Assembly (NCBI GenBank): GCA_021904315.1
Contig: CM038924.1
Location: 1,054,001 to 1,118,000 of the forward strand
Origin: Sphagnum magellanicum
Taxonomy: Eukaryota > Streptophyta > Sphagnopsida > Sphagnales > Sphagnaceae
Length of the DNA: 64,000 nucleotides
Direction of reading: 5' to 3'
This document shows positions 46,601 through 59,219 of this stretch, piece by piece. The first letter of the stretch is position 1; each line of letters starts with the position of its first letter. The notes beneath the pieces are model-generated. The model ran no database searches and had not been told where the DNA came from. It saw only the letters and a program-made list of their open reading frames with translations. A program made the translations under genes and the position numbers.

Positions 46601-49600
46601 ATCTATTAATTTCTTGAAATGAAAAATGTGGTTGAATTTGCAAGCAAGTGGTTGTGGACCAAACTTGTTTATTCCATTGATGGAGGTGATTGAATTACGC
46701 AAACCTTTTAAATTTTGCTCCAATGATCCAGACGAATGGAGGAAAAGAACACGAGGAATAGAGATCAATGTCCTTCTTGATCAGGAAGACCAAAAGATTT
46801 CTTTATGGGATCTTGCAGGCCAAGAAGAATACCATGCTTTTCACGATATGATGATGCCAGATTTGAGCAGTCACGGAAATGTGAGTTATTTTGTTTTGGT
46901 ATGCAATCCATTTGATAGGGAATCTGGGAAAAGAAAGTCTCCCGAAACTATCAAAGAGGAGCTTCGATCTTGGTTGAGATTCATTTCATCAAACACCAAA
47001 AGGTCTTTCAACTTTCCACCACACATCACAATTGTGATCACTAATGCAGACAAGGGGTTCATACACAAAGAATTTGTGGAATCTTCTATGAAAGAGTTGG
47101 TCAATCAATTTCGAGATTACATCAATTTGTCTTCGAAATTGCATTCAATCAATGCACATTCTTCTCAACAATCAAGGCATGTTGTGAACGAAGTGACCAC
47201 AACTTGTACAAATGTCCTTGACAAATTACCACATGTGTTTGGGGCATGTGTGAATGTGCAACATGGACTATCTGATTGGATCAAGGAACATCCCTATCAA
47301 CCCATTGTTGCCATGGAATCTTTCAAGAATGATATTGTGGCCAAGAAAGAGCCAAGCTTGCAACCAATGTCACCAACAGACACTCATGACAAAACTCTAA
47401 ACCCTCATGAAGCAGTGGCATTATTTTTACATGATGCGGGTGAAATCATCTATTTCAAAGATGAAGATTTTGTGGTTGTGAACCCTCATTGGTTTTGTCA
47501 CCAAGTGATGGGCCACTTGATCGAGCTTCGAAGACCTATGGAAGAATTGGAGTTGACCACAACTTTTCGTGATGGTTTCATGACGATGGAGCAAATTGAA
47601 TCTCTTCTCAAGTCCTTTTTCAAAAATGCCACTCATTGGGTGGGAATCAATGAGGTCAACATCTTTCAAACTCTTATACAATTAATGATCAAGATGGATC
47701 TTGCATACAAGGTCGACATGGCGAATCATCCAGGAGATCGTGTTGCAAATTTACATTCAAATGACAAGTTATTTGTCCCTGCAACATTGGAGCTCGAAGA
47801 TGTTGTAGCAAGAGGTGAAAGACGTTTGCAATGGTCAGTAAAATTTCATGTGCAAACCATTTACATTGGACGAAGGCTAGAATGTCGAGATGAAGATGTC
47901 ACGACCCTTACCCCAGGATTCTTTCCACAAGTTCAAGTGAGAGGCCTTTCAAAGCATATTTACTTTTCAATCGACATTGAACATTTAATGTAATGTAGTT
48001 GCAACCTAATCATGAACTAGTAAGATAGTCATTTTGAACCCTCCAACTTATATTTGCTTTGAAATCATATTTCACATTTAGATGCATTACTAATTGGAAT
48101 TTGGTATGCTTATAGGTGGTGTTGAAACGCCATTTTGCTGACTTGAAAATGGGAGCAATTTGTGAGAATAAGAAGAATCTCATGAAGATTTGTGTGAATG
48201 GCTTGGAGATTTTTGTGGAGTTAAGCGGCGATAAAATGCCCGGTCATGCTTTCATTGACATATTAGTGAAATCATCCAAGAGTGAAATCCAAACAATTCA
48301 ACTTGTCCATGACCATGTGTTAAGCCAAATTGAACACTTGTGTAGTAGTCCCCAAGGTTGCCAAGGGGTTACCCTAATGAGAGGCGTGTTGAGGCCAAGG
48401 GCTGTGGAGAAGTTGTTACTGTGCAAGAACAGAACAAAACAAGTGGCATTGGTTGAAGATTTGAAGGAGGAGTTATTGGCAACAAACCTTGACTTGGAAC
48501 TTGTGCATCCGTGGCCACAAGTAGATGTGCAAAGAGATGATCATGATTTCCTTAACACAAGTATGGAGGATGAAGTTGCATCCCTTTTGGGTGAAGTGGC
48601 TACCCATGATGTGTTGGAGCGACACCTTCAAGGCCTCAAGGATGTGGAAATTGACATCAACAATTTACCAAGTTCTGAACAAGAATCTGAACATACCCAA
48701 GGAGAAACCTCTGAAAGTGGTGATTTGCGATTGCAAAGATCCTTTCATCAAATGTCATTGCAGGAACCTACAAACTTGGAGCAACTCATTCGCAACATGT
48801 TTGAAAACATGAAGGCTGAATTTCGATCAACCGAAGAGCGAATTATTGCAAGAATATCAACAAAATTGCAGGAGGTGTTTGAAAAAACAATGCAAGAAAT
48901 CAAATGCAAGGAAGAATGGTTGTATAAGAAGTTATCAAAGAAGTTAGATGGGATGACAGAATTACTCTTTGAGTTGCACCAACAACAAGTACCATGCAAT
49001 GCTTTCTTCACCACTGGAGGAACCAGACAACAACGTCAACTTGTTGATGGGTTGATGGGGATTGGAGTAGTCTATCTCCACTTATTGTGTGAAGATATTA
49101 ATGGCATTCATGTTGTGGATGATCAAAAAGGTGATGAAATTAAGTATGTGGAGAATGAAAACAGGCGCAAAATTGCCCATTTGGTCATTGTTGGCTTCAA
49201 AATTGTGTTAATCCTTTCGAAGGTGGCTGCCCATGTTATAGGAGGAGTGGGTAACTTGGTACCCGATTTTGCACAGGGACTTGCATTGGCGTACGATGCA
49301 CAAAACATAACTGATTGCATTGAAGATCCAAGAATACATGGAGGACCAATTGTAGGGCAAAGCAGTACAAGCCATTTGCCTACTATGAGAAATGCATTAG
49401 TTGAAGAACACAAGGTTGCTATGCAATGGCTTGTGGCCTTCTTGAAAGGGAAAGACATATTCAAATTGTTTGGTTTGAGTAGGGTGAGATATCTTAAAAT
49501 GGATAGTAGCCATGGAGATTTGTCAACCATTCGATGGGTGTGTTTGCACCATATGAAGGAAGGGTTAGAGAATGGCACACTAGAGGAATTCCCAGCATAA
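43664..49600 (+). CDS. LRR-Roc-COR (ROCO) GTPase-domain protein, multi-exon
   Basis: My model joins 43664-45251, 46280-46291, 46645-47936 and 48116-49600, giving 1,458 residues. The first in-frame ATG after a stop at 43616 is used. Residues 1-110 are acidic and unstructured. Residues 115-510 are ribonuclease-inhibitor-like leucine-rich repeats, with three near-identical 58-residue units at 313-486. The Roc GTPase domain follows: Walker A GNAYSGKT at 525-532, switch I RTRGIEI at about 568, DLAGQ at 589-593 and TNAD at 666-669. COR text such as HDAGEIIYF and NPHWFCHQVMGHL lies around 796-825, and a coiled coil at 1185-1254. The C-terminal domain, 1256-1458, begins near VPCNAFFTT and ends EEFPA. 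Roc-COR proteins bind GTP and often dimerise through COR; LRRs bind partners. There is no kinase domain, unlike animal LRRK. No signal peptide or clear membrane segment is seen, so it is probably intracellular. Ligand and pathway are unknown. The exon around Walker A is inferred (see the microexon entry); the other junctions have good GT/AG sites and keep frame. Confidence 0.85.
44600..45121 (+). repeat. three 174-bp in-frame repeats in the LRR exon
   Basis: Units start at 44600, 44774 and 44948. Each encodes 58 residues, two leucine-rich repeats, with identical blocks such as KILESLQKNQTL and AKMMDL. Bases are nearly identical between units, much closer than the other LRRs of the gene, which points to recent expansion or gene conversion. 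Confidence 0.93.
45252..46279 (+). other. large intron of the ROCO gene that splits the Walker A glycine codon
   Basis: The donor TCAG/GTAACT at 45251/45252 falls after the first base of the P-loop glycine codon. The interval is AT-rich with stops in all frames. The upstream frame would otherwise run 24 codons into the intron and stop without a lysine, so the intron must be removed for a working GTPase. Confidence 0.75.
46280..46291 (+). other. candidate 12-base microexon supplying Lys-Thr of Walker A
   Basis: After an AG at 46278-46279, the bases gc-aaa-act-cct-t complete Gly530 and give Lys531-Thr532, exactly the GKT expected after GNAYS. A donor GTGTAT at 46292 joins in frame to an acceptor GCAAG at 46644. 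Alternative donors GTATGT (46294) and GTAATT (46311) exist; the last also keeps frame if the acceptor at 46648 is used. I found no other place in the intron that restores GK(S/T) in frame. The acceptor context (aaaag) is weak. Confidence 0.5.
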
Positions 49601-51222
49601 TTTGCATAAAAGTTTGTTCTTTTTGGAATTTTTGTACAAATATTAAACTAGATTGAATTTAATTTTGTATGTATTGAAAACATAATCGAACATTGTTGTC
49701 AATTATGTATATAGTGTGATTCATACTAATTAATTCATGGGTGTGCTCACAATTTTTCTTTTTGAAGGAACCATATTGAATGGCCCATCATCAAAGTTTT
49801 CCCAAATTGAAACATGTTTTTTCACCCATGTGCTCCCTTATGGCCCACATTTTCAATTTATATACATGAGAGTTGAACTTTGGGCAAAACATATGGGATA
49901 AATTTGAGATGTTATTGGGAATGTCTTGGGGAATAGTTTGTGAATTTGATGGTAACCCCATAGGACCAAGGAATGTTTTTACAAAATCCCTCCCTTCCCT
50001 CCCCCCCCCCCCCCCCCCCCCAGAAATTATCTGTAATTTATTAATTATGGCCCCAAAAGAGGAAAATTGGATGCCTCATGCATGCATGTTGAATTTTCTT
50101 ATTAGCTACATGGGACCTTTATTTCCAAAATTATTTGTCACCATTTTTGTCTTAAATTAATGGTAGGGGCATATTCCTTAAATACAATAAAATAAAAAAA
50201 ATAAAAATCATTGAAATAATTTTTAAAAGGACTCATTTGTTTAAAACTATCATAATCAACCTTCTAAAAATGGGAAAAAAAAACCAAAATAATGGATAAC
50301 CAATAAGTAATGGACTTTTGAATTTTTCTCACACCTTTAAAACTCATGTATATGAACTTTTATATTACAATATGTTAATTTTATATGTTTGAAACTTTGG
50401 GATATTGGACAAATTATGTTTTAAAAACTAAAGATCCATTGAATGAATGGAATGTGACTTTAATTTATTATGTTACGGACTTTTTAAAATCCCAAAAACT
50501 ATAATTATTTTTAAAGCCTTTTTAAGCATTAAAAATAATAATTTTCAAAAAAAAATATTTGTGATATTTTTATATGTCTTATAACATCATGATTTGAAAT
50601 TGGAAATAGTAAATAATTTTACTTTCAATATCATCTAAATATTCATATTTTAAGCCAGTTTTCAACTACACTAGAAAAGGACTTTGAAGAGGGATGATAA
50701 TCTATTGATTTTCTAACACTTTAATGTGCTTTCACCCTATTATTTATTGGGTTGGTTGTAAATGCCTTTCATTTTTGGTATACCTTTGAACACCTTTATT
50801 AATGCATTTATAAATTTTATTATTATTAAATGGCAGGAATCAAACCAGGAGCTCCTTATGGAATAAATCTTATGGGGCCCAACTATTTTGTTAATGATAT
50901 AGTTTATCAAATCCATGTATGAGTAGTTAAAAGTTGAATACTAACTGTGAAAGCACATCAAAGGTGAACCACTTTTGTTCAAAAAAGGCGATGTATAACA
51001 AGTATTATAGTACAATGTAAACTAAATTTTTTATGGCATCCTTTGGTTATTGTAAACACAATAAAAAACTTTAGAATTAGCACAACAACATTTTTTTTAT
51101 TCAAAGTTCATTTTGAATCAAAATTGATCCAACAGTTAGATCAAGAGGATTGCATAAAATCAATGTACATAGGGTATATAACATATGATTTTTAAATGAC
51201 CAAACGGCCTCACACTATTACA
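49601..51222 (+). other. ROCO downstream flank
   Basis: No gene. Includes the probable 3' UTR, a member of the dispersed repeat family (about 49730-50160, inverted relative to 9.4 and 56 kb), and an uninterrupted run of 21 cytosines at 50001-50021. The matching site in the second duplication copy has only eight cytosines (60242-60249). Confidence 0.75.
50001..50021. repeat. poly(C) tract of 21 bases
   Basis: Pure C run after a ccctcccttccct lead-in, in otherwise AT-rich sequence. Length may vary between individuals or reads. Confidence 0.95.
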
Positions 51223-51783
51223 AATCATGGTTCCTAAAAAGGTTCAAATTTGTTGATTTGTCATTTTGATTAATAGACATGTTTATTTGATTAAAAATCG
51301 AAGGCTTGAATGACACATGTATGTGTTTATTGATCAATTTGACTATAATGGTTTATTTGACTAGATACACATAATCAAGTTGTATAACCTTTGTCAAAAT
51401 GGCCAATGGTCTTTAGTCAAATTGAACAGTTGATCAAAATATTTAAAAATTTTTAGTCAAAATGATCAATGGTCCTAAATTAAGTTGAACATTTATTCAA
51501 AATGGCCAATGATTTTTAGTAAAAATAACTAATGGTCTTTAATCAAGTTGAACATTTAATTAAAATGGTCAATAATCCTTAATCAAACATGACATGGTCT
51601 ACTACCCTATGTATCTACCTGTTACTCATTCATCGACCTATTTATTTAATTAATTACTTGCCTATGTACCTATTTATTATTTACCTAGGACAAATTTAAC
51701 TATACATTCTCACCTACCTACCTATATACCTACCCACCTACCTACATATTATCTATTTACCTATCCATCCACTTACTTACTTA

Positions 51784-53190
51784 ATTTTACCATTAGGTGT
51801 AGCCATAAGGTTTAACCACTATGTTTAATCATTAGATTTAATTATTAAATTTAGCCAAATTTCAACCATTAGGTTTAATTTAAATTTAACCACTAAGTTT
51901 AACCATTATGCTTAACCATTAAATTTTGGCACTAAATTTAGCCTAAGTTGAACCTTTAAGTTTGGCCAATAGGTATAACCTAAATTTAACCATTAAGTAT
52001 AATCACTATGTTTAGCCATTATGTTTAATTATTAATTAACATCATTAAGTTTAACAATTATTTTAAGTCATTAAATTTAACCATTAGGTTTAACTTTTAA
52101 TTTAAATCACTACATTTAGCCATTAATTTAAATCACTAAGTTTAAACACTGGGTTTAGCCAATACTATAAGTCATTAAATTTAACCATTAAATGTAGCCA
52201 ATACTTTAAGGCACTTAATTTAGCGACTAAATTTGACCATTCTTTTTAAATCACTGAATTTAGCCACTAAATTTAACCATTACTTTAAATCACTAGGTTT
52301 AGTCACTAAATTTAGCCATTATTTTAAATCATTAAATAGTCATTGAATTTAATCACTAAGTTTAGCTAATAGTTAAAATCACTAAGTTCAGCGACTAGGT
52401 TTAGCCATTAATTTAAACCATCAAGTTTAGCCATTATGAATAGCCAATAATTTAAACCACTAAGTATAGCTACTAAGTTTCGTCATTACCTTAAACCATT
52501 AAGTTTAACCATTACTTTAAACCATTGAATTTAAACATTAGATTTAACCATTATTTTAAGTCACTAAGTTTAGCCATTACATTTAACCATTACTTTAAAT
52601 CATTGAGTTTCAGCATTAGATTTAACCATTATTTTAAATCACTAAGTTTAGTCATTACTTTAAGCCATTAAGTCTAGCCATTACTTTAAACCATTGAGTT
52701 TAATCATTAGATTTAACCATTATTTCAAATCACTAAGTTTATTCATTAGATTTAATCATTACTTTAAGTCATTAAGTTTAACCATTAAATTTAGCCACTA
52801 AGTTTAATCATTACTTTAAACCACTAAATTTAGCCACTAGGTTTACCATTACTTTATGTCACTAAATTTAGCCATTAGGTTTAAACATTACTTTAAGTCA
52901 CTTAGTTTACCCATTAGGTTTACCATTACTTTATGTCATTAAATTTAACCATTAGGTTTAAATATTACTTTAAATCATTAAGTTTAACCACTAGGTTTAG
53001 CCATTACTTTAAAATTACTAAGTTTAGTCATTAAATTCAAACAATAATTTAAGTCATTAAGTTTAGCCATTACTTTAAGTCACTAAGTTTATCCATTAGG
53101 TTTAACTATTACTTTACATGATTGAGTTTAACCATTAGGTTTAACCATTATTTATGTTTAGCCACTAATTGTCACCTAGGTTTATACATT
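51784..53190 (+). repeat. 1.4-kb minisatellite, tttaaccatta type
   Basis: More than one hundred 11-14-bp words (tttaaccatta, tttagccattac, tttaaatcactaag) in mixed order, often grouped as 24-38-bp multimers. There is no open frame. It occupies the same place in R copy 2 as the different ggttatt-type array in R copy 1. Confidence 0.93.
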
Positions 53191-53254
53191 ATTGTTTAAT
53201 GATATGAAATGAACATGTGAAATAAAAAACTTGATAAAAGTTGAACACCTTTGA

Positions 53255-53313
53255 TAGTGTAGTCTATTAGTATGTACTTGGTTTATCATTGGGAAGGTTT
53301 GGGGTTCAATTCT
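53255..53313 (+). repeat. possible tRNA-derived SINE head
   Basis: An A-box-like tagtgtagtctattagtatg is followed about 30 bases later by ggggttcaattct, close to a B-box. There is no tail. It is nested in R copy 2. Confidence 0.4.
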
Positions 53314-54345
53314 TTATACTTACAATTTATGTACATGTTCAGAAGACTAAGGTAGGTATGTTAGATTAAAGTAGTTAGAATAGGTTATGTTAAGTAGGGT
53401 TAAGTAGGTTAAGTTTAGCACCTACCTACTTAAGTGTCGTTTTTTTATTTACCTAAACCTATTTACTACCTACCTAATTAACTACCTACATATCTATTAA
53501 TTTTCAAAATAATAATCAAGAAAATAATTTTAATTTAAAGATACAATTGACCTAGTCAAATGGTCCACTATCAACTAGTCATATAGTGAGTCATTTTGTT
53601 AGTCACTTCGCCAGTCAAAATGACAAGGTTCAATTTGCTTCCCTAGTCGCGTTGGACATGTACAAAACAATTTGTCCAAATTGACATGGTTTTTCCAATT
53701 AAAAAAAAAATTATATTGAAAACACAAGTTTTGGCAAGATACATCCTTGAAAAATTCATTAGACTAATTCCTTCTTGCTCATTACCTCACATTATTAGGT
53801 GATGGTTCACTTTATCCATTCGTTAATGAGATTTACATGGAACCTTTCATAAGTTTCATAAGTTTGTATTAATCATGCTTGTAATGGAACACATGTTGAA
53901 AAGTTTCATATATGCCACCCATGAATGCCATACTAAACGATATCTTTCAATTTGAGAGACTCGGTACTCTTTAATCTTTTTTTGGCATGAAATTTTGCAC
54001 AAATGTCCAAAATAGAAATAAAAGGAATATTATTTCACATATTCCTCATATATAAGGAAATAATTGTCAAGTTTTGAAAAATAAATTTTATTTTTCAAAA
54101 ACATTCACCACATTTTTATTTGGGTTTTAGACGGGGCCTTTTTTAGTAACATCTTTTTAACTTTTTGAATAGCTTGTAAAAGCCCGATACCCCCATTTCA
54201 TTTTAAATTCCTCTACGGATGCTCACATACGACACATGATTAATTTGGAAAAAAACATTGGTTCTTCTTGTGAGTTCCCTTGCTCCTACCAATAATGTTT
54301 TTTCAAGCAAATCACACCAACTTGTCGTATGAAAGAGCCTAATTG

Positions 54346-55999
54346 AACAATTTAGGATTTTTTTGATTTGAGCTCCTCACAAACCATTTGACATAAAAAG
54401 AACATGGTCAAGAAAAATGAAGTTTTTAAGTGAAAGTCAAAAAAATTGTTTTGAGTTCCTCACATGAATTGCAAAGAAAAAAAGTTATTACATAGAAAAG
54501 TTTTAGCTCTTTATGTTTACCTAGTAAAAAGGAACTCCACACAACAAAGAAGATCAAATGAATAGAGAATCACATCCCATGTACTATAGTCAAACCTATT
54601 AATTTTTTATTTTTAAGCCATTATAATCTAAAACATGGAAAAAAAATTGCACCTATAAGATATAACATAACTTTCAGCTGAACTTATCGTAACCATAGTG
54701 CTTTTATTGTGGCCCAATTTTTACCAATTTAAAGCGTAAAAAAAGGCATTTTGATGTGAGCAAAGGAATTTGGATTTAAAAAAAGGCCTAAATTTACCAA
54801 ATTATAAGGAAAAGAAATTCCAAATCACCAAGTTTTTTTTATAAGGATCCAATAATTAATAGCCATGAATGTAGAAGGATGCTTAAATGTTTTCACTTTC
54901 ATATTTCATGTATAAGTTAAATTTGGTTCATTCTTTTTGTGGATGGTCAAGCTTTTGGGAGGTCCACAAAATTGAAAAAAAGATAAATAACATTGAGCCA
55001 CAAAATTTCAACACCATCACTAATAGAGACATGAAAATAAAATGAAATAAAGGTCTATCCATTAAGAAAGGTTATTTGTTTTTTTTCATCTTGAAATCCC
55101 CCAAACCAAGTCATGCATCCCATCGCACAATTGGAATTGTTGGAAAACCCTTGGTGAGTAGGGGTGCACAAAGGTGATTTCATATTGTTTAGACTTATGA
55201 TGTGGGAGTTATTGAATATTCAATCACTTTTTCAAAAAAAAAAAAAATTAAATCAAAACTTAAATCTTAAAAGAAATTGGAGTGAACTTTCCCCAAAACA
55301 CAAATCTAGGAAAAATTTGTGAACTTTTTATTACAAAGGAAAAAATTTGTCACATAATATTCACTTTTGTCATACCATCTTTCTTTTATGATTTTTCATT
55401 CCAAAAAAAAAAACAGTTTAATGCAATAGGCATTGAAACCTCATTACTTGGCCATGAAAGGTTGAATGTCAATGAATTGGGTTCAAATTCACGCTTGTGA
55501 AATGCCATTTGATCATAAAACATAAAAAACCAATTGACTACATGATTAAAACTAGAAAGTAATGTGAAATGCATCACAAAAATATCAATTAAAAAAATAG
55601 CATAATTAAAAGACCAATTAAAAGTGAATACCTACATGTCAAATGTTTATAATATATCCTAGCTTGATGACTTGGAAATTGGTTTAAATGGGTGAACTAG
55701 CCCCCACACCATACCATTGTGAAAAACCCACCGTTTGTAATGTTAGAAGGTCAATAAAGATGATACTTCAATGCCACAAGTAAAAATTTAGATGTAATCT
55801 AACTTCAAAGACAAGACTATTCTAATGACTAACCAAATTAATAGGTGTCCTAGTTCTTAAAAAAAGGTATTAGCCAAGGCAAAAAAATGTTGATGAACAT
55901 GTTTAGTTAGAAAAATATCATGTAGTCAATGGGAACGTTTAGCATGCATTCATGAATGGTCTAGTTCTTTTCTATTTGAAAGGGGGAAGGGGAGAGGAA
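54346..55999. other. AT-rich intergenic region between duplication copies
   Basis: It holds another copy of the dispersed module ccaaatcaccaagtttttt and tcactttcatatttcatg (54.76-54.93 kb), which is also part of the 5-kb repeat and of the Helitron. No gene is supported. Confidence 0.55.
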
Positions 56000-56340
56000 T
56001 TTTTTGTTTTTTTCTTTGTTCTCAATTTTGTGTTTTTATCATGTTCCCAAAATATTCTCAAATATATTCCCCAAGATGTTCCCAATAGCACCTTGGTTTT
56101 ATCCCATATTGTTTGCCCAAAGTTCAACTCCCATGTATTTAAATTGAAAAGGTGGGCTATGGGGGAATACTTCTATTTTTATTTTGCAATTGGGGTCCAA
56201 AGAGGTACTCCCATCAAAGGGAATCATGCCCCAATGTTCCAAAAAATTTGATGATGGGCCAATGAATAAGGGTTTTCCAAAAAATAAATAAATTATGAAA
56301 GCACCCATGAATTACTTAATATGAATCACAATAGGTATGA
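56000..56340. repeat. dispersed repeat family member, inverted relative to 50 and 60 kb
   Basis: Its reverse complement aligns with 49730-50160 and 59930-60360: shared phrases include attcatgggtg, ttggcccatca and gttgaactttgggcaaa. In the forward direction it matches 9400-9760. Confidence 0.8.
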
Positions 56341-57245
56341 AGTACCGAAACCAGGTTTCAATTTTGTTATCTTGGTCTGAATTGAATCTTATGGACCTTA
56401 GATCAAAATGCATAATTTAAACATCATGTGTATCTATTGCTCACATGAAATTAGATTATTCTTACTTACTTCATCTAATAAAGAAAAGCTACCTTTAGAT
56501 ATGGAGGATAACATCAACAAGGGGTATAATCCTATGTAATATTTAAAATATATATATTATCCTATGTATGCTTTTCTTTTTTGAAAAAGTTACAAAATTT
56601 TTGATATCATAGAGTGGGAAAAAAAAAACCCTAACTATCTCTTAAAAATTTATTCACAAGCAATTTAATTAATTTGGAATATATTACACTAAATAATTAA
56701 ATTGACAACTATGTCAAACAAGTTCTTCAAGGTACAAAATTTGAGAATTCCCACAATGCACATATAAGGTTTGAAATTTGTCCAAAAAACAAGATGTGCC
56801 TTAAAACATGCATTTATTTATATTTTAATTTGAACCTAGTAAAACCACTGATAACTTTGCAAAAATGCAAACTAAGTTATTTGGGTTAGAATGAACCAAC
56901 ACACATTAACACATGATCCACTAGATGCTTATTATGTTTGAATTGTGGTTTAACCTCAACCATGTTTCCTCTTTATAACCAATTTTGTGAGCAATAGGTG
57001 TTATATGAAGATATACGTCACAAGAAAATGGTATTATAGTATAAGAGTAGCCCTTAACATATGTTTGTTCAAAAATTAATTAAATTTGAAAGTTCCATGT
57101 CAATATTAAATATTTTTATAGATTCTTTATTTTCCTTCACAATTTCTATGTTCTTTGAAATTTTTTTTTTTTGAAAATTTCAACATTTCTACAAATAATT
57201 TAATTAATGTTGAAACTACCAAGGGACTATCATATTGGGTAATTA
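56341..57245 (+). repeat. 5-kb repeat family, partial copy D
   Basis: The blocks aatttggaatatatta, caagatgtgccttaaa and taaccaattttgtgagc match copies B and C but are compressed and rearranged. It is the only member outside the 21-42 kb cluster found here, and it offers a second uninterrupted site for the Helitron insertion point. Confidence 0.65.
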
Positions 57246-59219
57246 TTAGATGTTTAATGCATAGGTATTGACCTTTTTTTTCAAATTCCTCAAGTACGTC
57301 CACTAATGAAAATCCCCTCAATTAATTATCATTAAATGGCCACTTTCTTAGGTGGGTTGTAGCATTTTTACAAAAGTGTGGTACAACAAGTGGCAACCTA
57401 GGAAGGCTTAGTCTAGATGTGCTTAATTTAATTATTTTTATTTTTAAAAAATCGAAAATAATTTGTAAAAATCACAAATCCTTTTTTTTTTCATTTTTTG
57501 AATTTGAATTTTGCTAGGTTGCAAACTTTTGCCATAATAAAACACAAGGATAGGTCAAAATTGGTTTTACTACCTATTAATGACATACTCTGAATTATTA
57601 GGGATAGGTCAAGGTTTTTTTCAAAGATTTTGCAATGTGATCAAAATGATGATCAGGTCAAAACATGTAACTAGGAGCCAAAAATGGTTTTAGAAGTTAA
57701 ACATAATTAGTCAAAATCAAACATTTATTTTTTTATTACCATTTAAAACCATAGTAATCATGGCAAGTTAGTCATTTTTTCCTCATATGAATGTCAAGGA
57801 ACTTAAAATTTCATTTGATCCAATTTTAAATTTTGGATTTAATTTAGAACATTTGAAAATGTACACCTATTACATCAAATGGAATCAAATTTGCAAGGAC
57901 TATCAAAAGGACTCATATAATATTTTTAAAATCATTGAAAAAATATAGATGATAAGAATATATTAACCACATTCAAAAAATATTTATATTTTTTAAAATG
58001 TGGAATTCTAAAACTCTAAAAATTCAAATAATGTTTCAAAATTGCTTCAAAATTTTAGAACTTCAAGAGTCCTTTACCACATATAAATGGGTTATAATGT
58101 ACATGATGTATGAAAAAAAATTATAGCTTAGAGTATAATAAAACTAATGAATGTGAAATTTTAATTTTTGGGGATGACTTAAAATTTTGATCATTTTTCA
58201 AAATGAAACATCGAATCTATAAGGAATCTACACACTTTTAAATTTTCATATTTATTCAATAATGACTAACAAAAAAAATGTGATGTATTGGGGAACACTA
58301 GAATATCATTTAAAACAAATTACAAAAAAATTCATTTGCATGAAAAAATTCTTCTGGGGAAAAAAAACATGCAATATTTTTCCAAAATAATCCCTTTAGC
58401 TTTTAGTTATAGGTTTTGACCGGATCATCCATAAAATAATGTAACCAAAGTTGGCTACATGATAGATATGAAAGTAAGGGGAAAAAAAAATCTATATTCA
58501 TGGCTACCTTTTAAAAATTATCATAAGACTCTAGCCATTTGTAATTTTTTAAATTCAAAATTTCACAAATTTGGGCCATTTTTCACATGATTTTTTTTTA
58601 ATATAAGTCAAAATCATATTTTTCAAGTTGAAATTTGGAAAATATTCACTAGGAAAAGATGCAATGGAGTAATTAATAACAAAAAGCAACAAATATAACC
58701 ACCATGGTTAGTTAGGGGATTGGAACTCAATAACAAACCATTTTTTAATTACATAACATCCATCTTTCATGGAAAGTTGGTGGGTATTGATTTTCTACAA
58801 CTAATCAATTGGGCTCACATGATTTAAGAGTTAGCATAACATCTATTTGAAGCCCTCAATGGCTCTATTTTGGATGAATTGCAGTTGAACTAACATTTTT
58901 CAAAAAAACTTTGAGCAAACAGTTTTTCAATGTGTTTTCAAAAGTTGGCAAAAAAAATTCAGAAACAAGGAATATAGAAACAAAATATTCATTTTCATTT
59001 TTCATTTTTTGCATTTTGGTGAAATTTCGCACTAAAAAAAAAAGGTTGAATTTAGGTTGAATAATTTGGTGAGGAAGCGTAGGCCAAAATGTGACCAAAC
59101 AATTATGCCAAGCTACACCATATGTTAGGTTTTCTACTTATTCTTACCCCCCACTAAATGCAAGGATTGTCAAATGTTAACAATTGCACCAATGACAACT
59201 AGCATGTAGTATTTTTTGC
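57246..59219. other. AT-rich intergenic region
   Basis: It contains an inverted copy of the dispersed module (gttggctacatgatag to tttttcaagttgaaat, about 58.43-58.65 kb). Otherwise long A/T runs and no supportable gene. Confidence 0.55.

Larger units (their letters stand above)
51223..53705 (+). mobile_element. R element, copy 2, inserted in segmental duplication copy 1
   Basis: The left end aatcatggttcctaaaaagg and the right-end block around 53645-53695 match copy 1 at 14945-18245. The corresponding place in duplication copy 2 (about 62160-62460) lacks it. Parts in order: a ~60-bp tandem repeat with ggccaatggtctttagtcaa (51.39-51.60 kb), a cctacctacctatatac tetranucleotide block (51.60-51.78 kb), a 1.4-kb minisatellite, a SINE-like head, the acctatttactacctacc block and the right end. 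No protein of its own was found. Ends are uncertain by tens of bases. Confidence 0.6.
49020..54345 (+). repeat. tandem segmental duplication, copy 1 (ROCO 3' end plus flank)
   Basis: It matches 59220-63290 in the same orientation over several separate blocks: the ROCO C-terminal coding end, the 3' flank with gcataaaag and tgtgattcatact, the C-run and ggtaggggca block (50.16 and 60.36 kb), the aggaatcaa block (50.84 and 62.03 kb), and the cttgtaatggaacacat block (53.88 and 62.77 kb). Copy 1 holds the R element; copy 2 does not. Confidence 0.85.

Noticed and set aside
50001-50021. Poly(C) run as an assembly gap filler
   Set aside because: The duplicated copy at 60242 has a shorter C run in the same context, so the tract is real, although its exact length may be uncertain.
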